From: Cellulophaga algicola DSM 14237
GTDB lineage: Bacteria > Bacteroidota > Bacteroidia > Flavobacteriales > Flavobacteriaceae
DNA length: 64,000 nt
Direction of reading: 5' to 3'
NCBI RefSeq assembly: GCF_000186265.1
Contig: NC_014934.1
Coordinates: 4,712,001 to 4,776,000, forward strand
Part shown: in pieces, positions 28,191 to 37,253 of the stretch
Numbering within the stretch: position 1 is the stretch's first letter
How the letters are laid out: every line of letters begins with the position of its first letter
Notes under the pieces: model-generated
Told to the model about the DNA's origin: nothing
Databases searched by the model: none
What the model saw: the letters and a program-made list of their open reading frames with translations, nothing else
Translations under genes and position numbers: made by a program

Positions 28191-28787
28191 CTAATTTCTC
28201 TTTTTTAATACTTCTTCAACATCTTTAAGCGTAAACCCCTTTGCTTGTAACAAAATTAAATAGTGAAACAACAAATCTGCACTTTCTCCTAAAAACAACT
28301 TATCATCATTATCCTTTGCTTCAATAACAACTTCTACAGCTTCTTCTCCCACTTTTTGAGCGACTTTATTTATTCCTTTTCTAAAAAGCGAAGCCACATA
28401 ACTGTCTTCATTTTCAGGGTTGTCTTTACGGTCTTTTATAATTGCTTCTAAGTTGGATAAGAAACTAAAAGAACTATTGTTTTCTTCTTCCCAACAGGTA
28501 TCTGTTCCTTTATGACAAGTAGGCCCTACCGGATTTACAGTGATCAGTAATGTATCATTATCACAATCGTTTTTAATAGCTACAAGATTCAAGAAATTAC
28601 CGCTCTCTTCTCCCTTGGTCCATAAACGTTTTTTAGTGCGACTAAAAAATGTAACCTTCTTTGTTTCTTGCGTCTTATCAAAAGCTTCTTGGTTCATATA
28701 CCCCAACATTAAAACATTCTTTGTTGTTGCATCTTGTATGATAGCAGGTATTAATCCGTCTGTATTTTTATCAAAATCTATTTTCAT
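28191..28787 (-). CDS. hisIE: Bifunctional phosphoribosyl-AMP cyclohydrolase / phosphoribosyl-ATP pyrophosphatase
   Basis: This 198-residue fusion catalyses steps 2 and 3 of histidine synthesis. The N-terminal HisI domain (1-105) has GYMNQEAF, SRTKKRLWTKGE and the zinc-binding region around CDNDT and PTCHKGTDTCW. The C-terminal HisE domain (about 110-198) has KVGEEAVEVVIEA and ESADLLFH. It is the last gene of the his operon, 94 bases after hisF, and a terminator follows. Confidence 0.96.
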   Translation of the reverse strand: MKIDFDKNTDGLIPAIIQDATTKNVLMLGYMNQEAFDKTQETKKVTFFSRTKKRLWTKGEESGNFLNLVAIKNDCDNDTLLITVNPVGPTCHKGTDTCWEEENNSSFSFLSNLEAIIKDRKDNPENEDSYVASLFRKGINKVAQKVGEEAVEVVIEAKDNDDKLFLGESADLLFHYLILLQAKGFTLKDVEEVLKKRN

Positions 28788-28881
28788 CAGTTGCTCTTTA
28801 TTTATTTTATATACGTCAGCTATAAATCGATATTCCTTATTTTAATCGATAAACTTTTTTCCTGACTCACCTTAGTTTGTG

Positions 28882-29637
28882 TTATAACCTAACAGGAATA
28901 CCGTTGGCCTTTAATTCTTTTTTCAAATCTAGTATTTCTATTTCTTTAAAATGAAACACACTAGCTGCTAATGCGGCGTCTGCCTTACCTTCTATAAAAG
29001 TATCGGTAAAATGCTGCATAGTACCTGCTCCACCTGAAGCTATGATAGGAATATTTAATTCGGTTGATAGTTTTGCAAGTGCTTCATTAGCAAAGCCATC
29101 TTTGGTGCCATCATTTTCCATTGAGGTAAATAAAATTTCGCCTGCACCACGTTGTTCTACTTCTTTTGCCCAGTCAAATAAACGAATTTCAGTAGGTACT
29201 TTCCCCCCTACTAAATGAACAATCCACTCTCCATCTATACGTTTCGCATCAATAGCTACCACAATACACTGTGCGCCAAATTTAGCGGATAGCTCATTTA
29301 TTAACTGCGGATTTTTTACAGCCGAAGAATTTATAGATACCTTATCTGCACCATTTTGCAGTAGTATATCTACATCTTCAATTGATGCTATTCCACCACC
29401 AACAGTAAACGGAATATTTACTTTTTCCGCTACGCGATAGACTAAATCAGCTAGTGTTTTACGGCGTTCTTCTGTAGCCGAAATATCTAAGAAAACCAAT
29501 TCGTCTGCTCCAGAATTCGCATAGATTTCTGCCAATTCCACCGGATCACCTGCATCGCGTAAATCAACAAAATTGATTCCTTTTACCGTGCGTCCGTTTT
29601 TAATATCTAAACAAGGTATTATTCGTTTTGTTAGCAT
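28882..29637 (-). CDS. hisF: Imidazole glycerol phosphate synthase, cyclase subunit
   Basis: This 251-residue (beta/alpha)8 barrel closes the imidazole ring using ammonia from His[20 protein letters not shown] at the N-terminus contains catalytic Asp11, and AIDAKR holds the second catalytic Asp near 130. GGGIAS and ASGGAG are the phosphate-binding loops. It lies 5 bases after hisA. Confidence 0.97.
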   Translation of the reverse strand: MLTKRIIPCLDIKNGRTVKGINFVDLRDAGDPVELAEIYANSGADELVFLDISATEERRKTLADLVYRVAEKVNIPFTVGGGIASIEDVDILLQNGADKVSINSSAVKNPQLINELSAKFGAQCIVVAIDAKRIDGEWIVHLVGGKVPTEIRLFDWAKEVEQRGAGEILFTSMENDGTKDGFANEALAKLSTELNIPIIASGGAGTMQHFTDTFIEGKADAALAASVFHFKEIEILDLKKELKANGIPVRL

Positions 29638-29642
29638 ATTAT

Positions 29643-30386
29643 TTATTTAGAAAGTATGTAATCTTCCAATTGTTTTAAACTGATTCTGTTCTCATAAATC
29701 GCTTTTCCGATGATGGTTCCTTCACAACCCAGCTCTGCTAATTTAGGCAATTCATCAAAAGTAGAAATACCGCCTGAAGCAATCAAATTAATTTTACTTC
29801 TGGCAACTCCTTGACCTGTTTCATTCAAAATACGCTCATACAAATCAAACGAAGGTCCTTGCAACATACCGTCTTTACTAATATCTGTACAAATAACATA
29901 TACAACTCCTTTTTTTTGATAGGCTTGAATAAATGGTATTAATTTTTGCTTAGAATCTTCTTGCCAACCCGATACGGCTACTTTTTCATTCAAAGCATCG
30001 GCTCCTAAAATAATTTTTTCCGCTCCGTAGGTTTCCAACCAACCCAAAAAAGTATCCTGATCTTTTACAGCAATGCTTCCTCCTGTAATTTGGTAAGCAC
30101 CACTATCAAATGCTATTTTCAAATCCGCATTGGTCTTTAGACCACCACCAAAATCGATTTTCAAGTTTGTCTGCGAAGCTATTTGCTCCAAAACCTTATG
30201 ATTTACTATATGTTTTGACTTGGCGCCGTCTAAGTCTACTAAATGCAAGTATTCAATTCCGTGTGCCTCAAACTCTTTAGCTACTTCAAGCGGATTTTCA
30301 TTGTAAATTTTTTTAGTGTCGTAATCGCCTTTTGATAAGCGCACACATTTACCGTCTATAATATCTATTGCTGGAATTATTCGCAT
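29643..30386 (-). CDS. hisA: Phosphoribosylformimino-5-aminoimidazole carboxamide ribotide isomerase
   Basis: This 247-residue (beta/alpha)8 barrel catalyses the Amadori rearrangement of Pro[23 protein letters not shown] supplies catalytic Asp8, and [14 protein letters not shown] holds the second catalytic Asp. It shares a base with the preceding GNAT gene stop (position 30386), indicating translational coupling. Confidence 0.97.
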   Translation of the reverse strand: MRIIPAIDIIDGKCVRLSKGDYDTKKIYNENPLEVAKEFEAHGIEYLHLVDLDGAKSKHIVNHKVLEQIASQTNLKIDFGGGLKTNADLKIAFDSGAYQITGGSIAVKDQDTFLGWLETYGAEKIILGADALNEKVAVSGWQEDSKQKLIPFIQAYQKKGVVYVICTDISKDGMLQGPSFDLYERILNETGQGVARSKINLIASGGISTFDELPKLAELGCEGTIIGKAIYENRISLKQLEDYILSK

Positions 30387-30802
30387 TATAATTTTATTTT
30401 ATCAATGGACATCCAAAATTCTGAATCTCCAACTTTTTTAAATCCGTAACGCTCATACAAACTATGAGCATCTTTTGTTTTTAAGGCTATCGTTTTAACC
30501 TTTTTAAGCAACTCATTAGTCATTATATACTCCACAAGCTGTTTACCATATCCTTTACCTTGAAATTCTGTAAAAACGATTACATCCATTAGATAAGCAA
30601 ACAATATATGATCTGTAACTACTCTAGAAAAAGCTATTTGCGCTCCATTTTCAGTATACAAACCAAAACAGAATGAATTATCAATTGTTATTTTGACCTC
30701 TTCTAAAGTTCTTCCTTCTCCCCAGTATGATTCGTTACTAATGTATTGTTGAATCTTATCAAGATCTAATTTACTTTTATCTGTTGAGAATTTAACTGAC
30801 AT
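30386..30802 (-). CDS. GNAT family N-acetyltransferase within the his operon
   Basis: This 138-residue protein is a single GNAT domain. The acetyl-CoA loop is in [19 protein letters not shown] (Q/RxxGxG/A form), and the C-terminal [18 protein letters not shown] stretch is typical. It lies between hisH (1-base gap) and hisA (1-base overlap), so it is part of the operon. It is not one of the ten histidine steps and its substrate is unknown. Confidence 0.88.
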   Translation of the reverse strand: MSVKFSTDKSKLDLDKIQQYISNESYWGEGRTLEEVKITIDNSFCFGLYTENGAQIAFSRVVTDHILFAYLMDVIVFTEFQGKGYGKQLVEYIMTNELLKKVKTIALKTKDAHSLYERYGFKKVGDSEFWMSIDKIKL

Positions 30803-30803
30803 A

Positions 30804-31388
30804 CTATTTCATTTTTAAAAAATTCAAAAGAATTTTTTCTCCAACGCTACTACTTTTTTCAGGGTGAAATTGAGTTCCGTAAAAATTGTCTTTCTGTAAT
30901 GCCGCACTATACGTAACATCGTAATTAGATGTCGCTATCGTCTCTTTACAAATTGGAGCATAAAAACTATGTACCAAATAAATATATTCGTCCTCAGAAA
31001 TACCTTCAAATAATTCCGATTTCAAATCTTGAATTTGATTCCAACCAATTTGAGGAACTTTTACTTGATTTGAAAACTTCACTACAGCAACATCAAAAAT
31101 ACCTAAGCCATCTGTATGGCCTTCTTCGGTGGAATTACACATTAACTGCATTCCCAAACAAATCCCTAAGACAGGTTGCTTTAAGTTTGGAACCAATGTA
31201 TCTAAACCGCTAGCACGCAATTTGTGCATTGCACTACTTGCTTCGCCTACGCCTGGAAAAATGACTTTATCAGCAGCTAGAATTTCATGTACATCATTTG
31301 TCAAAATAGCCTCAAAACCAAGTCGTTGAATTGCAAATTTTATGCTTTGAATATTTCCTGCCCCGTAATTTATAATTACTATTTTCAT
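30804..31388 (-). CDS. hisH: Imidazole glycerol phosphate synthase, glutaminase subunit
   Basis: This 194-residue class I glutamine amidotransferase supplies ammonia to HisF. The nucleophile Cys lies in LGICLGMQLM (about residue 77), with the His-Glu pair in GTQFHPEKSS near 176. YGAGNIQS at the N-terminus is the usual HisH start. It lies 9 bases after hisB. Confidence 0.96.
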   Translation of the reverse strand: MKIVIINYGAGNIQSIKFAIQRLGFEAILTNDVHEILAADKVIFPGVGEASSAMHKLRASGLDTLVPNLKQPVLGICLGMQLMCNSTEEGHTDGLGIFDVAVVKFSNQVKVPQIGWNQIQDLKSELFEGISEDEYIYLVHSFYAPICKETIATSNYDVTYSAALQKDNFYGTQFHPEKSSSVGEKILLNFLKMK

Positions 31389-31397
31389 TCAACTATT

Positions 31398-32531
31398 TTA
31401 TAACATTCCTTTCGTAGATGGCAATACCATCTTCTCTACATCTCGTTTTACAGCCATTTTTATTGCTTTTGCAAAAGCTTTAAAAATGGCTTCAATTTTA
31501 TGATGCTCGTTAGTCCCTTCTGCTTTTATATTAATGTTTGCTTTTGCTCCGTCGCTGAATGATTTAAAAAAGTGTAAGAACATTTCAGTTGGCATATCAC
31601 CCACTTTTTCTCTTTTAAACTCAGCATCCCAAACCAACCAATTTCTTCCCCCAAAATCTATAGCCACTTGCGCCAAACAATCATCCATTGGCAGGCAGAA
31701 TCCGTAACGCTCAATACCTAATTTAGTACCCAATGCTTTATGAAAAACTTCCCCTAATGCAATTGCAGTATCTTCAATAGTATGATGTTCGTCTACTTCT
31801 AAATCTCCATCAACCTTAATATCTAGATCCATCTGACCATGACGAGCCAACTGGTCTAGCATATGATCAAAAAAAGCAAGTCCGGTAGCAATACTACTTT
31901 TCCCTGTCCCGTCTAGGTTTACTTTAATTTCAATAGCAGTCTCATTTGTTTTACGACTTACCGATGAAACACGGTCTTTTAATTTTAAAAACTCGTAAAT
32001 CTTTTCCCAATCATTGGTTTCCGTAGCAATATATTCGTTTAGCTCATCACGTTTTATGGTAATTTCACCTGTCCCAAGATTCGTTTCGTCATTTATAAAA
32101 ATACCTTTTGCACCAAGATTTTTCGCTAATTCCATATCCGTTAAACGATCTCCGATAACAAAAGAATTTGCCAAGTCATATGCTTCTGAGAAATACTCGG
32201 TAAGCAACCCTGTTCCTGGTTTACGCGTATTTGCATTCTCATGTGGAAATGTTCTATCTAAAAATACTTTGTCAAAAACTACACCTTCATTCTCAAAAGA
32301 ATTCATAATAAAATTATGTACAGGCCAAAACGTATCCTCTGGAAAAACGTCCGTTCCTAGTCCGTCTTGATTGGTAATCATCACCAATTCATAATCTAGT
32401 TCTTTTGCAATTTTACCTAAAAACGTAAACGCTTTCGGGTAAAAGGTCATTTTTTCAAAACCATCAATTTGCTCGTCTATCGTTTCTTTTATGATAGTGC
32501 CATCTCGATCTATAAAAAGTACTTTTTTCAT
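31398..32531 (-). CDS. hisB: Bifunctional histidinol-phosphatase / imidazoleglycerol-phosphate dehydratase
   Basis: This 377-residue fusion catalyses steps 6 and 8. The N-terminal HAD phosphatase (1-170) has FIDRDGTI, with the nucleophile Asp near 7, and [12 protein letters not shown]. The C-terminal IGPD domain (180-377) has [27 protein letters not shown] and [14 protein letters not shown], with the manganese-binding histidines. The gap to hisC is one base. Confidence 0.97.
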   Translation of the reverse strand: MKKVLFIDRDGTIIKETIDEQIDGFEKMTFYPKAFTFLGKIAKELDYELVMITNQDGLGTDVFPEDTFWPVHNFIMNSFENEGVVFDKVFLDRTFPHENANTRKPGTGLLTEYFSEAYDLANSFVIGDRLTDMELAKNLGAKGIFINDETNLGTGEITIKRDELNEYIATETNDWEKIYEFLKLKDRVSSVSRKTNETAIEIKVNLDGTGKSSIATGLAFFDHMLDQLARHGQMDLDIKVDGDLEVDEHHTIEDTAIALGEVFHKALGTKLGIERYGFCLPMDDCLAQVAIDFGGRNWLVWDAEFKREKVGDMPTEMFLHFFKSFSDGAKANINIKAEGTNEHHKIEAIFKAFAKAIKMAVKRDVEKMVLPSTKGML

Positions 32532-32532
32532 A

Positions 32533-33579
32533 TTAATTTATTTCCTTTAGAACCTTAATCAATTTCTTGTTTTCCTCTTTTGTACCCACAGTAAAACGCA
32601 AGGTATTCTCACATAACGGTTGTGTAGTACGGTTGCGAACAACAATACCTCTTGCCAGTAACTGATCATATCTCTCTGTTGCATTATCAAGCTTTGCTAA
32701 TATAAAATTAGCATCGGTATCATATACTTTAATCACAAAATTTAACTGAAGTAATGCTTTAGATAATAATGCTCTTTCTTCCAATATATCAGCAACTTCC
32801 TTATTTACTTTTTCTATATCTAAAACGCGTTCTAGTGCTCTTTTTTGAGTCAACTCGTTTACGTTGTATGGTGGTTTAATTTTATTTAGAATAGCAATAA
32901 TTTCTTCGGATGCATAACACACCCCTAAGCGGATTCCTGCCATTCCGTAGGCTTTAGAAAGCGTCTGTGTAAGTATCAAATTGTTATAGTTTGACAGTTC
33001 TGACAGCCATGATTCTTCTTTTGAAAAATCTATATACGCTTCATCAATAACTACTATTCCATTAAACTTTTCTAATAGTTTGATAATCTTATTTTTAGAA
33101 AAGCTATTGGCTGTTGGATTATTTGGAGAGCACAGAAACAATACCTTAGAGTTAGCATCTACAATATTAAGAACCTGATCTACATCAGGCTCAAAATCCG
33201 TAGTTAACAATACTTCTCTATTTTCAATATTATTAATTCCCGATAACACCTTATACATTCCGTAGGTTGGTGGCAATGTGATTACATTATCTTCTTTAGG
33301 CTCACAAAAAGCACGAAAAATAAGGTCAAGAACTTCATCACTACCATTCCCAAAGAGAATATTTGTTGTTTTCACCCCTTTTTGCAATGCTAAAACCTCT
33401 TTTAAGCCTCTTTGTTGTGGATCAGGATATCTATTGACTCCATTTTCAAATGGATTCTCGTTAGCATCTAAAAATACCATTTGAGAACCATCTGATACAT
33501 ATTCATCACGCGCTGAAGAATACGGACTCAGTCCTTTTACATTCTCGCGAACTAAACCTTGTATATTTAGTTTATTCAT
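32533..33579 (-). CDS. hisC: Histidinol-phosphate aminotransferase
   Basis: This 348-residue class I/II PLP aminotransferase converts imidazole acetol phosphate to histidinol phosphate. The PLP lysine lies in [13 protein letters not shown] (about residue 211); SPNNPT and VIDEAYIDF are typical. The start overlaps the end of hisD by 8 bases. Confidence 0.96.
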   Translation of the reverse strand: MNKLNIQGLVRENVKGLSPYSSARDEYVSDGSQMVFLDANENPFENGVNRYPDPQQRGLKEVLALQKGVKTTNILFGNGSDEVLDLIFRAFCEPKEDNVITLPPTYGMYKVLSGINNIENREVLLTTDFEPDVDQVLNIVDANSKVLFLCSPNNPTANSFSKNKIIKLLEKFNGIVVIDEAYIDFSKEESWLSELSNYNNLILTQTLSKAYGMAGIRLGVCYASEEIIAILNKIKPPYNVNELTQKRALERVLDIEKVNKEVADILEERALLSKALLQLNFVIKVYDTDANFILAKLDNATERYDQLLARGIVVRNRTTQPLCENTLRFTVGTKEENKKLIKVLKEIN

Positions 33580-34861
33580 CGTCTAAACTATTTAATCGTA
33601 GGGTTACTGCATTTTTATGCGCTTGCAAACCTTCTGCTTCTGCCATTAATTCAATGGCATAACCAATTTCTTGAATCCCTTCTTTTGAAATTTTCTGAAA
33701 AGTCATACTTTTCATGAAACTATCTAAGTTCACTCCGCTATATTGCTTAGCATACCCATTGGTAGGCAAAGTATGATTAGTACCCGAAGCATAATCTCCT
33801 GCACTTTCTGGGGTATAATTTCCTATAAAAACAGAACCTGCGTTGCTAATTGCACTCAAATAAGAACCCTCATCTTCTACACAAACAATGTAATGCTCAG
33901 GACCATACTCATTGATTAATTCCTGCGCTGTTTGGTCATCTTCTAAGTAAATTAATTTACTATTATCGATAGCTTTTTGAGCGATATCTTTACGGGGTAA
34001 ATCTTCAATTTGTAGTTCAACCTCTTTTTCTACAGATTCAAGCATTGCTTTAGATGTAGTTACCAATATAACCTGACTATCAACACCATGCTCTGCTTGA
34101 CTTAATAAGTCTGATGCTACAAATTCTGCATTTGCTGTATCGTCTGCAACAACCAAGAGTTCGCTTGGGCCCGCAGGCATATCTATGGCAACCCCATACT
34201 TTGTTGCTATCTGCTTTGCAACCGTTACGTATTGATTTCCTGGTCCAAATATCTTATAAACTTGAGGAATAGATTCTGTACCAAAGGTCATTGCTGCAAT
34301 GGCCTGAATACCTCCTACTTTAAAAATCTTAGTTACCCCACAAAGGTTAGCCGTATATAAGATAGCAGGATGTATTTTACCTTCTTTGTTAGGTGGTGTG
34401 CACATAATAATCTCCGAACAACCTGCAATATTAGCAGGAACCGCTAACATTAAGATGGTTGAAAATAATGGCGCTGTTCCTCCAGGAATATACAAACCTA
34501 CTTTCTCTATTGGTCTTTTTACCTGCCAACAATGCACTCCGGGGCTTGTTTCTACTTCTATACTTTCTGTTTTCTGAGCAGCATGAAATTTATCGATATT
34601 CTCTTTCGCAAGAAGAATAGCCTCTTTTAATTCAATAGCAACCAAACTGTTCGCTTCAACAATTTCATCGTCTGTAACTAATAAATCCGCTACAGAAACG
34701 CCGTCAAACTTTTCTGTATATTTCTTTATAGTAGCATCACCATCTTTCTGAAGTTCATCAAAAACAGTATTTACAGTACTTTCTATATCTGCTACAGACT
34801 TTGTAGGACGCTTAAGAATGGATTTCCAATCTTCTCTTTTAGGATTATATATTTTATTCAT
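33572..34861 (-). CDS. hisD: Histidinol dehydrogenase
   Basis: This 429-residue zinc enzyme performs the two final oxidations to histidine. Visible are LYIPGGTAPLFSTILMLAVP, SQAEHGVDSQV with the Gln and His metal ligands, the catalytic pair in NEYGPEHYIV, and GDYASGTNHTLPT. It overlaps hisC by 8 bases and follows the GNAT gene by 8 bases. Confidence 0.97.
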   Translation of the reverse strand: MNKIYNPKREDWKSILKRPTKSVADIESTVNTVFDELQKDGDATIKKYTEKFDGVSVADLLVTDDEIVEANSLVAIELKEAILLAKENIDKFHAAQKTESIEVETSPGVHCWQVKRPIEKVGLYIPGGTAPLFSTILMLAVPANIAGCSEIIMCTPPNKEGKIHPAILYTANLCGVTKIFKVGGIQAIAAMTFGTESIPQVYKIFGPGNQYVTVAKQIATKYGVAIDMPAGPSELLVVADDTANAEFVASDLLSQAEHGVDSQVILVTTSKAMLESVEKEVELQIEDLPRKDIAQKAIDNSKLIYLEDDQTAQELINEYGPEHYIVCVEDEGSYLSAISNAGSVFIGNYTPESAGDYASGTNHTLPTNGYAKQYSGVNLDSFMKSMTFQKISKEGIQEIGYAIELMAEAEGLQAHKNAVTLRLNSLDDE

Positions 34862-34869
34862 AACAAATA

Positions 34870-35307
34870 CTAATCAAATTTCTTTAACATGTGATACCCT
34901 AAAGCTTCAAAACCTTGACGCTCCCAGAACTTTTTACCTTTTTCATTATGGATGTAACAATTTACTTCTGCACCAATACAACCAATACTTTTAGCATAAT
35001 TAAACAACCAAGTCATCATTAACTCACCAACCCCTGCACTGCGATAAGCTGCTGTTACAAATACATTATCTGGCTCTACATGCTTCCCAGCATACAGCTT
35101 ATTGAGAATCCAAAAACCGCAGCACGCAATTAATTGGGTATCGTCATAGACTCCAATACATTGATACCTTCCCGTTGCAAGCACATCTTTTAACCTACTT
35201 ATCAATACTTCTTCAGGAAACTTTCCTTTGTTTAACTGAATTACAAGTGGAATAATTGACTCCATTTCTTCATAAGGAATCAATTTTACATTAAAAACAA
35301 CCTTCAT
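34870..35307 (-). CDS. GNAT family N-acetyltransferase between hisG and hisD
   Basis: This 145-residue single-domain GNAT has VTAAYRSAGVGELMMTWLF (acetyl-CoA loop RSAGVG) and KFWERQGFEALGYHM near the C-terminus. It lies 8 bases after hisG and 8 bases before hisD, so it should be coexpressed. It differs clearly from the second GNAT at 30386-30802. Its substrate is unknown. Confidence 0.88.
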   Translation of the reverse strand: MKVVFNVKLIPYEEMESIIPLVIQLNKGKFPEEVLISRLKDVLATGRYQCIGVYDDTQLIACCGFWILNKLYAGKHVEPDNVFVTAAYRSAGVGELMMTWLFNYAKSIGCIGAEVNCYIHNEKGKKFWERQGFEALGYHMLKKFD

Positions 35308-35315
35308 TGGTAATC

Positions 35316-36173
35316 TTATAAAACCATTTTTTCAATAGGGCATACTAAAATACCTTCGGCACCAGCTTGTTTTAGCTCATCAATAACTTCCCAGAAGGAA
35401 TCTTTTTTAATAACAGTATGTACAGAGCTCCAGCCTTCCTCTGCTAATGGCAAAACGGTAGGACTACGCATTCCTGGTAACAAATCTAATATCATTGGTA
35501 ATTTATCATTCGGCGCATTTAACAATACATATTTTGATTGTCTTGCTCTTAAAACCGATTGAATTCTGAATTGTAATTTTTCAAGAATACCTTTTCTTTC
35601 TTCTGTTATTTTAGGTGATACTGCCAAAACAGCTTCACTCTTTAGCATTACTTCTACTTCCTTTAGGTTATTCTTAAACAAAGTACTTCCGCTAGAAACA
35701 ATGTCACAGATAGCATCTGCTAGCCCAATATTTGGAGCAATCTCTACAGAACCATTAATTATGTGAATATCAGCTGAAACGCCTTTATCTGCCAAATAGT
35801 TTTTAACCGTATTTGGGTATGATGTTGCAATACGTTTCCCTTGAAAATCTTTAACGGAATCATATTTCACTGCCTTAGGAACAGCTAAAGATACTTTGCA
35901 TTTTGAAAAGCCTAATTTCTCTGCAATAGAAATATCTTCTCCTTTTTCTATTAGCACATTCTCTCCTATAATTGCAATATCTACAACGCCATCTCTTAAG
36001 TACTGAGGAATATCTCCATTTCGCAAATAAAATACCTCCATAGGGAAGTTACGAGAAGAAGCTTTTAATTGATCGCGACCGTTATCAATAGAGATACCAC
36101 AATCTTTAAGAATCTCGATAGACTCTTCATTTAAACGTCCTGATTTTTGAATAGCAATTCTAATTTTTGTCAT
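35316..36173 (-). CDS. hisG: ATP phosphoribosyltransferase, long form
   Basis: This 285-residue enzyme starts histidine synthesis by joining ATP and PRPP. The N-terminal lobes carry RIAIQKSGRLNEES and GLADAICDIVSSGSTLFKNN (PRPP-binding region). The C-terminal 75 residues form the extra regulatory domain (MRSPTVLPLAEEGWSSVHTV), so this is the long, histidine-inhibited type that needs no HisZ. It is the first structural gene after the leader and attenuator. Confidence 0.97.
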   Translation of the reverse strand: MTKIRIAIQKSGRLNEESIEILKDCGISIDNGRDQLKASSRNFPMEVFYLRNGDIPQYLRDGVVDIAIIGENVLIEKGEDISIAEKLGFSKCKVSLAVPKAVKYDSVKDFQGKRIATSYPNTVKNYLADKGVSADIHIINGSVEIAPNIGLADAICDIVSSGSTLFKNNLKEVEVMLKSEAVLAVSPKITEERKGILEKLQFRIQSVLRARQSKYVLLNAPNDKLPMILDLLPGMRSPTVLPLAEEGWSSVHTVIKKDSFWEVIDELKQAGAEGILVCPIEKMVL

Positions 36174-36211
36174 TTTCTTTTTAGTTTGTGTCTGGCAATC
36201 AAAAAAAGTTT

Positions 36212-36246
36212 AAAAATAAAACCCGTTTGATTGCTCAAACGGGTTT
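36212..36246 (-). terminator. Attenuator hairpin of the histidine operon
   Basis: A perfect 12-bp stem AAACCCGTTTGA / TCAAACGGGTTT with a 4-base loop, followed on the minus strand by a T-rich run. It lies between the histidine-rich leader peptide and hisG, where a transcription attenuator is expected. Confidence 0.85.
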
Positions 36247-36275
36247 AAAATATGTTGTACTACTACAATACATTT

Positions 36276-36332
36276 CTACCTCGCTTGAAAGCAAGTATAA
36301 AAATGATGATGATGTGTAGTGTAGTTTTTCAT
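36276..36332 (-). CDS. hisL: Histidine operon leader peptide
   Basis: ATG at 36332 to TAG at 36276-36278 encodes 18 residues, MKNYTTHHHHFYTCFQAR, with four consecutive histidine codons. It ends 29 bases before the terminator-type hairpin and 103 bases before the hisG start. Low charged His-tRNA would stall the ribosome at the His run and should favour an alternative fold over the terminator. Small inverted repeats between peptide and terminator (for example TTGTA-GTAG-TACAA) could take part. The mechanism is inferred by analogy with enterobacterial his leaders. Confidence 0.85.
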   Translation of the reverse strand: MKNYTTHHHHFYTCFQAR

Positions 36333-36423
36333 TCTGATGTAAAAGTAAAATTAATTTTAGTGTTAAAAAATAAAAAATCGTTTTTTTAACAACTGTTCTC
36401 GTTTTTATTCAAAAACTAACAGA

Positions 36424-37239
36424 TTAGTTATTCCCCAATATTAATGGCAAGCCTGATTCTCCACCACCAACGATAACAACTTTAGTGTTCGGAGATTTAG
36501 AGAGTTCCAATGTAGCATCAATACCTTTATCCTGTAGAATCTTATCAGTCAATGATGCACTTAAAATACGGTTTGCATCAGCTTTACCCTGTGCTTCAAT
36601 CGTTACCTTTTCCGCTTCTTTCTTTGCCGTTACTAAACGAAATTCATATTCTAATGATTCTTGTTCTTGTTTAAGCTTACGCTCAATTGCGTCTTTAATA
36701 GTAGAAGGCAAGGTCACGTCACGAACCAAAATTTCATTTAATTGAATATATTCTCCTTCAACGATCTTTTGGGTTTCGTCAAAAATCTCTTGTTGGATTG
36801 CATCACGTTTGCTAGAATATAATTGCTCTGGCGTATACCTCCCTACTACAGAACGTGCCGCAGAACGTATTGTAGGTAATAAAACTCTTTGTATGTAATC
36901 TTCTCCCTTTTCTTGGTGTAATTTACCTAGCTCACTACGAACAGGCTCAAACCAAGCCGAGGCCTCTAATTTAATATCTAAACCATTACTAGACAAAACA
37001 TTCATTTTCTCCAGAACTTCTTGTTGTCTCACTTCATAAATAAAAACCTTATTCCATGGCGCTACAAAATGAAAACCCTCTCCTAATGGTGGCTCATCTG
37101 TAACCACACCACCTTGAAATTGTTTGTACAAAACACCAGCCTGACCTGAGTCTACCGTAACAGTAGATTTTGAAATTAATATTATTAAAACTACTAAAGC
37201 GAAAACCGCTGGTAATGCAATTTTTGGAATTTTATCCAT
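36424..37239 (-). CDS. Prohibitin / SPFH (band 7) family protein
   Basis: This 271-residue protein has an N-terminal membrane anchor (about 8-24) and an SPFH domain (about 25-210) with DSGQAGVLYKQF and LLPTIRSAARSVVGRYTPEQL, typical of prohibitins, then a coiled coil. Bacterial prohibitins form membrane-bound ring assemblies and often modulate membrane proteases or microdomains. It lies 14 bases after the VWA-type gene and probably shares its transcript. It ends just before the his leader region. Confidence 0.9.
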   Translation of the reverse strand: MDKIPKIALPAVFALVVLIILISKSTVTVDSGQAGVLYKQFQGGVVTDEPPLGEGFHFVAPWNKVFIYEVRQQEVLEKMNVLSSNGLDIKLEASAWFEPVRSELGKLHQEKGEDYIQRVLLPTIRSAARSVVGRYTPEQLYSSKRDAIQQEIFDETQKIVEGEYIQLNEILVRDVTLPSTIKDAIERKLKQEQESLEYEFRLVTAKKEAEKVTIEAQGKADANRILSASLTDKILQDKGIDATLELSKSPNTKVVIVGGGESGLPLILGNN

Positions 37240-37253
37240 ATTTGAATTTAAAT

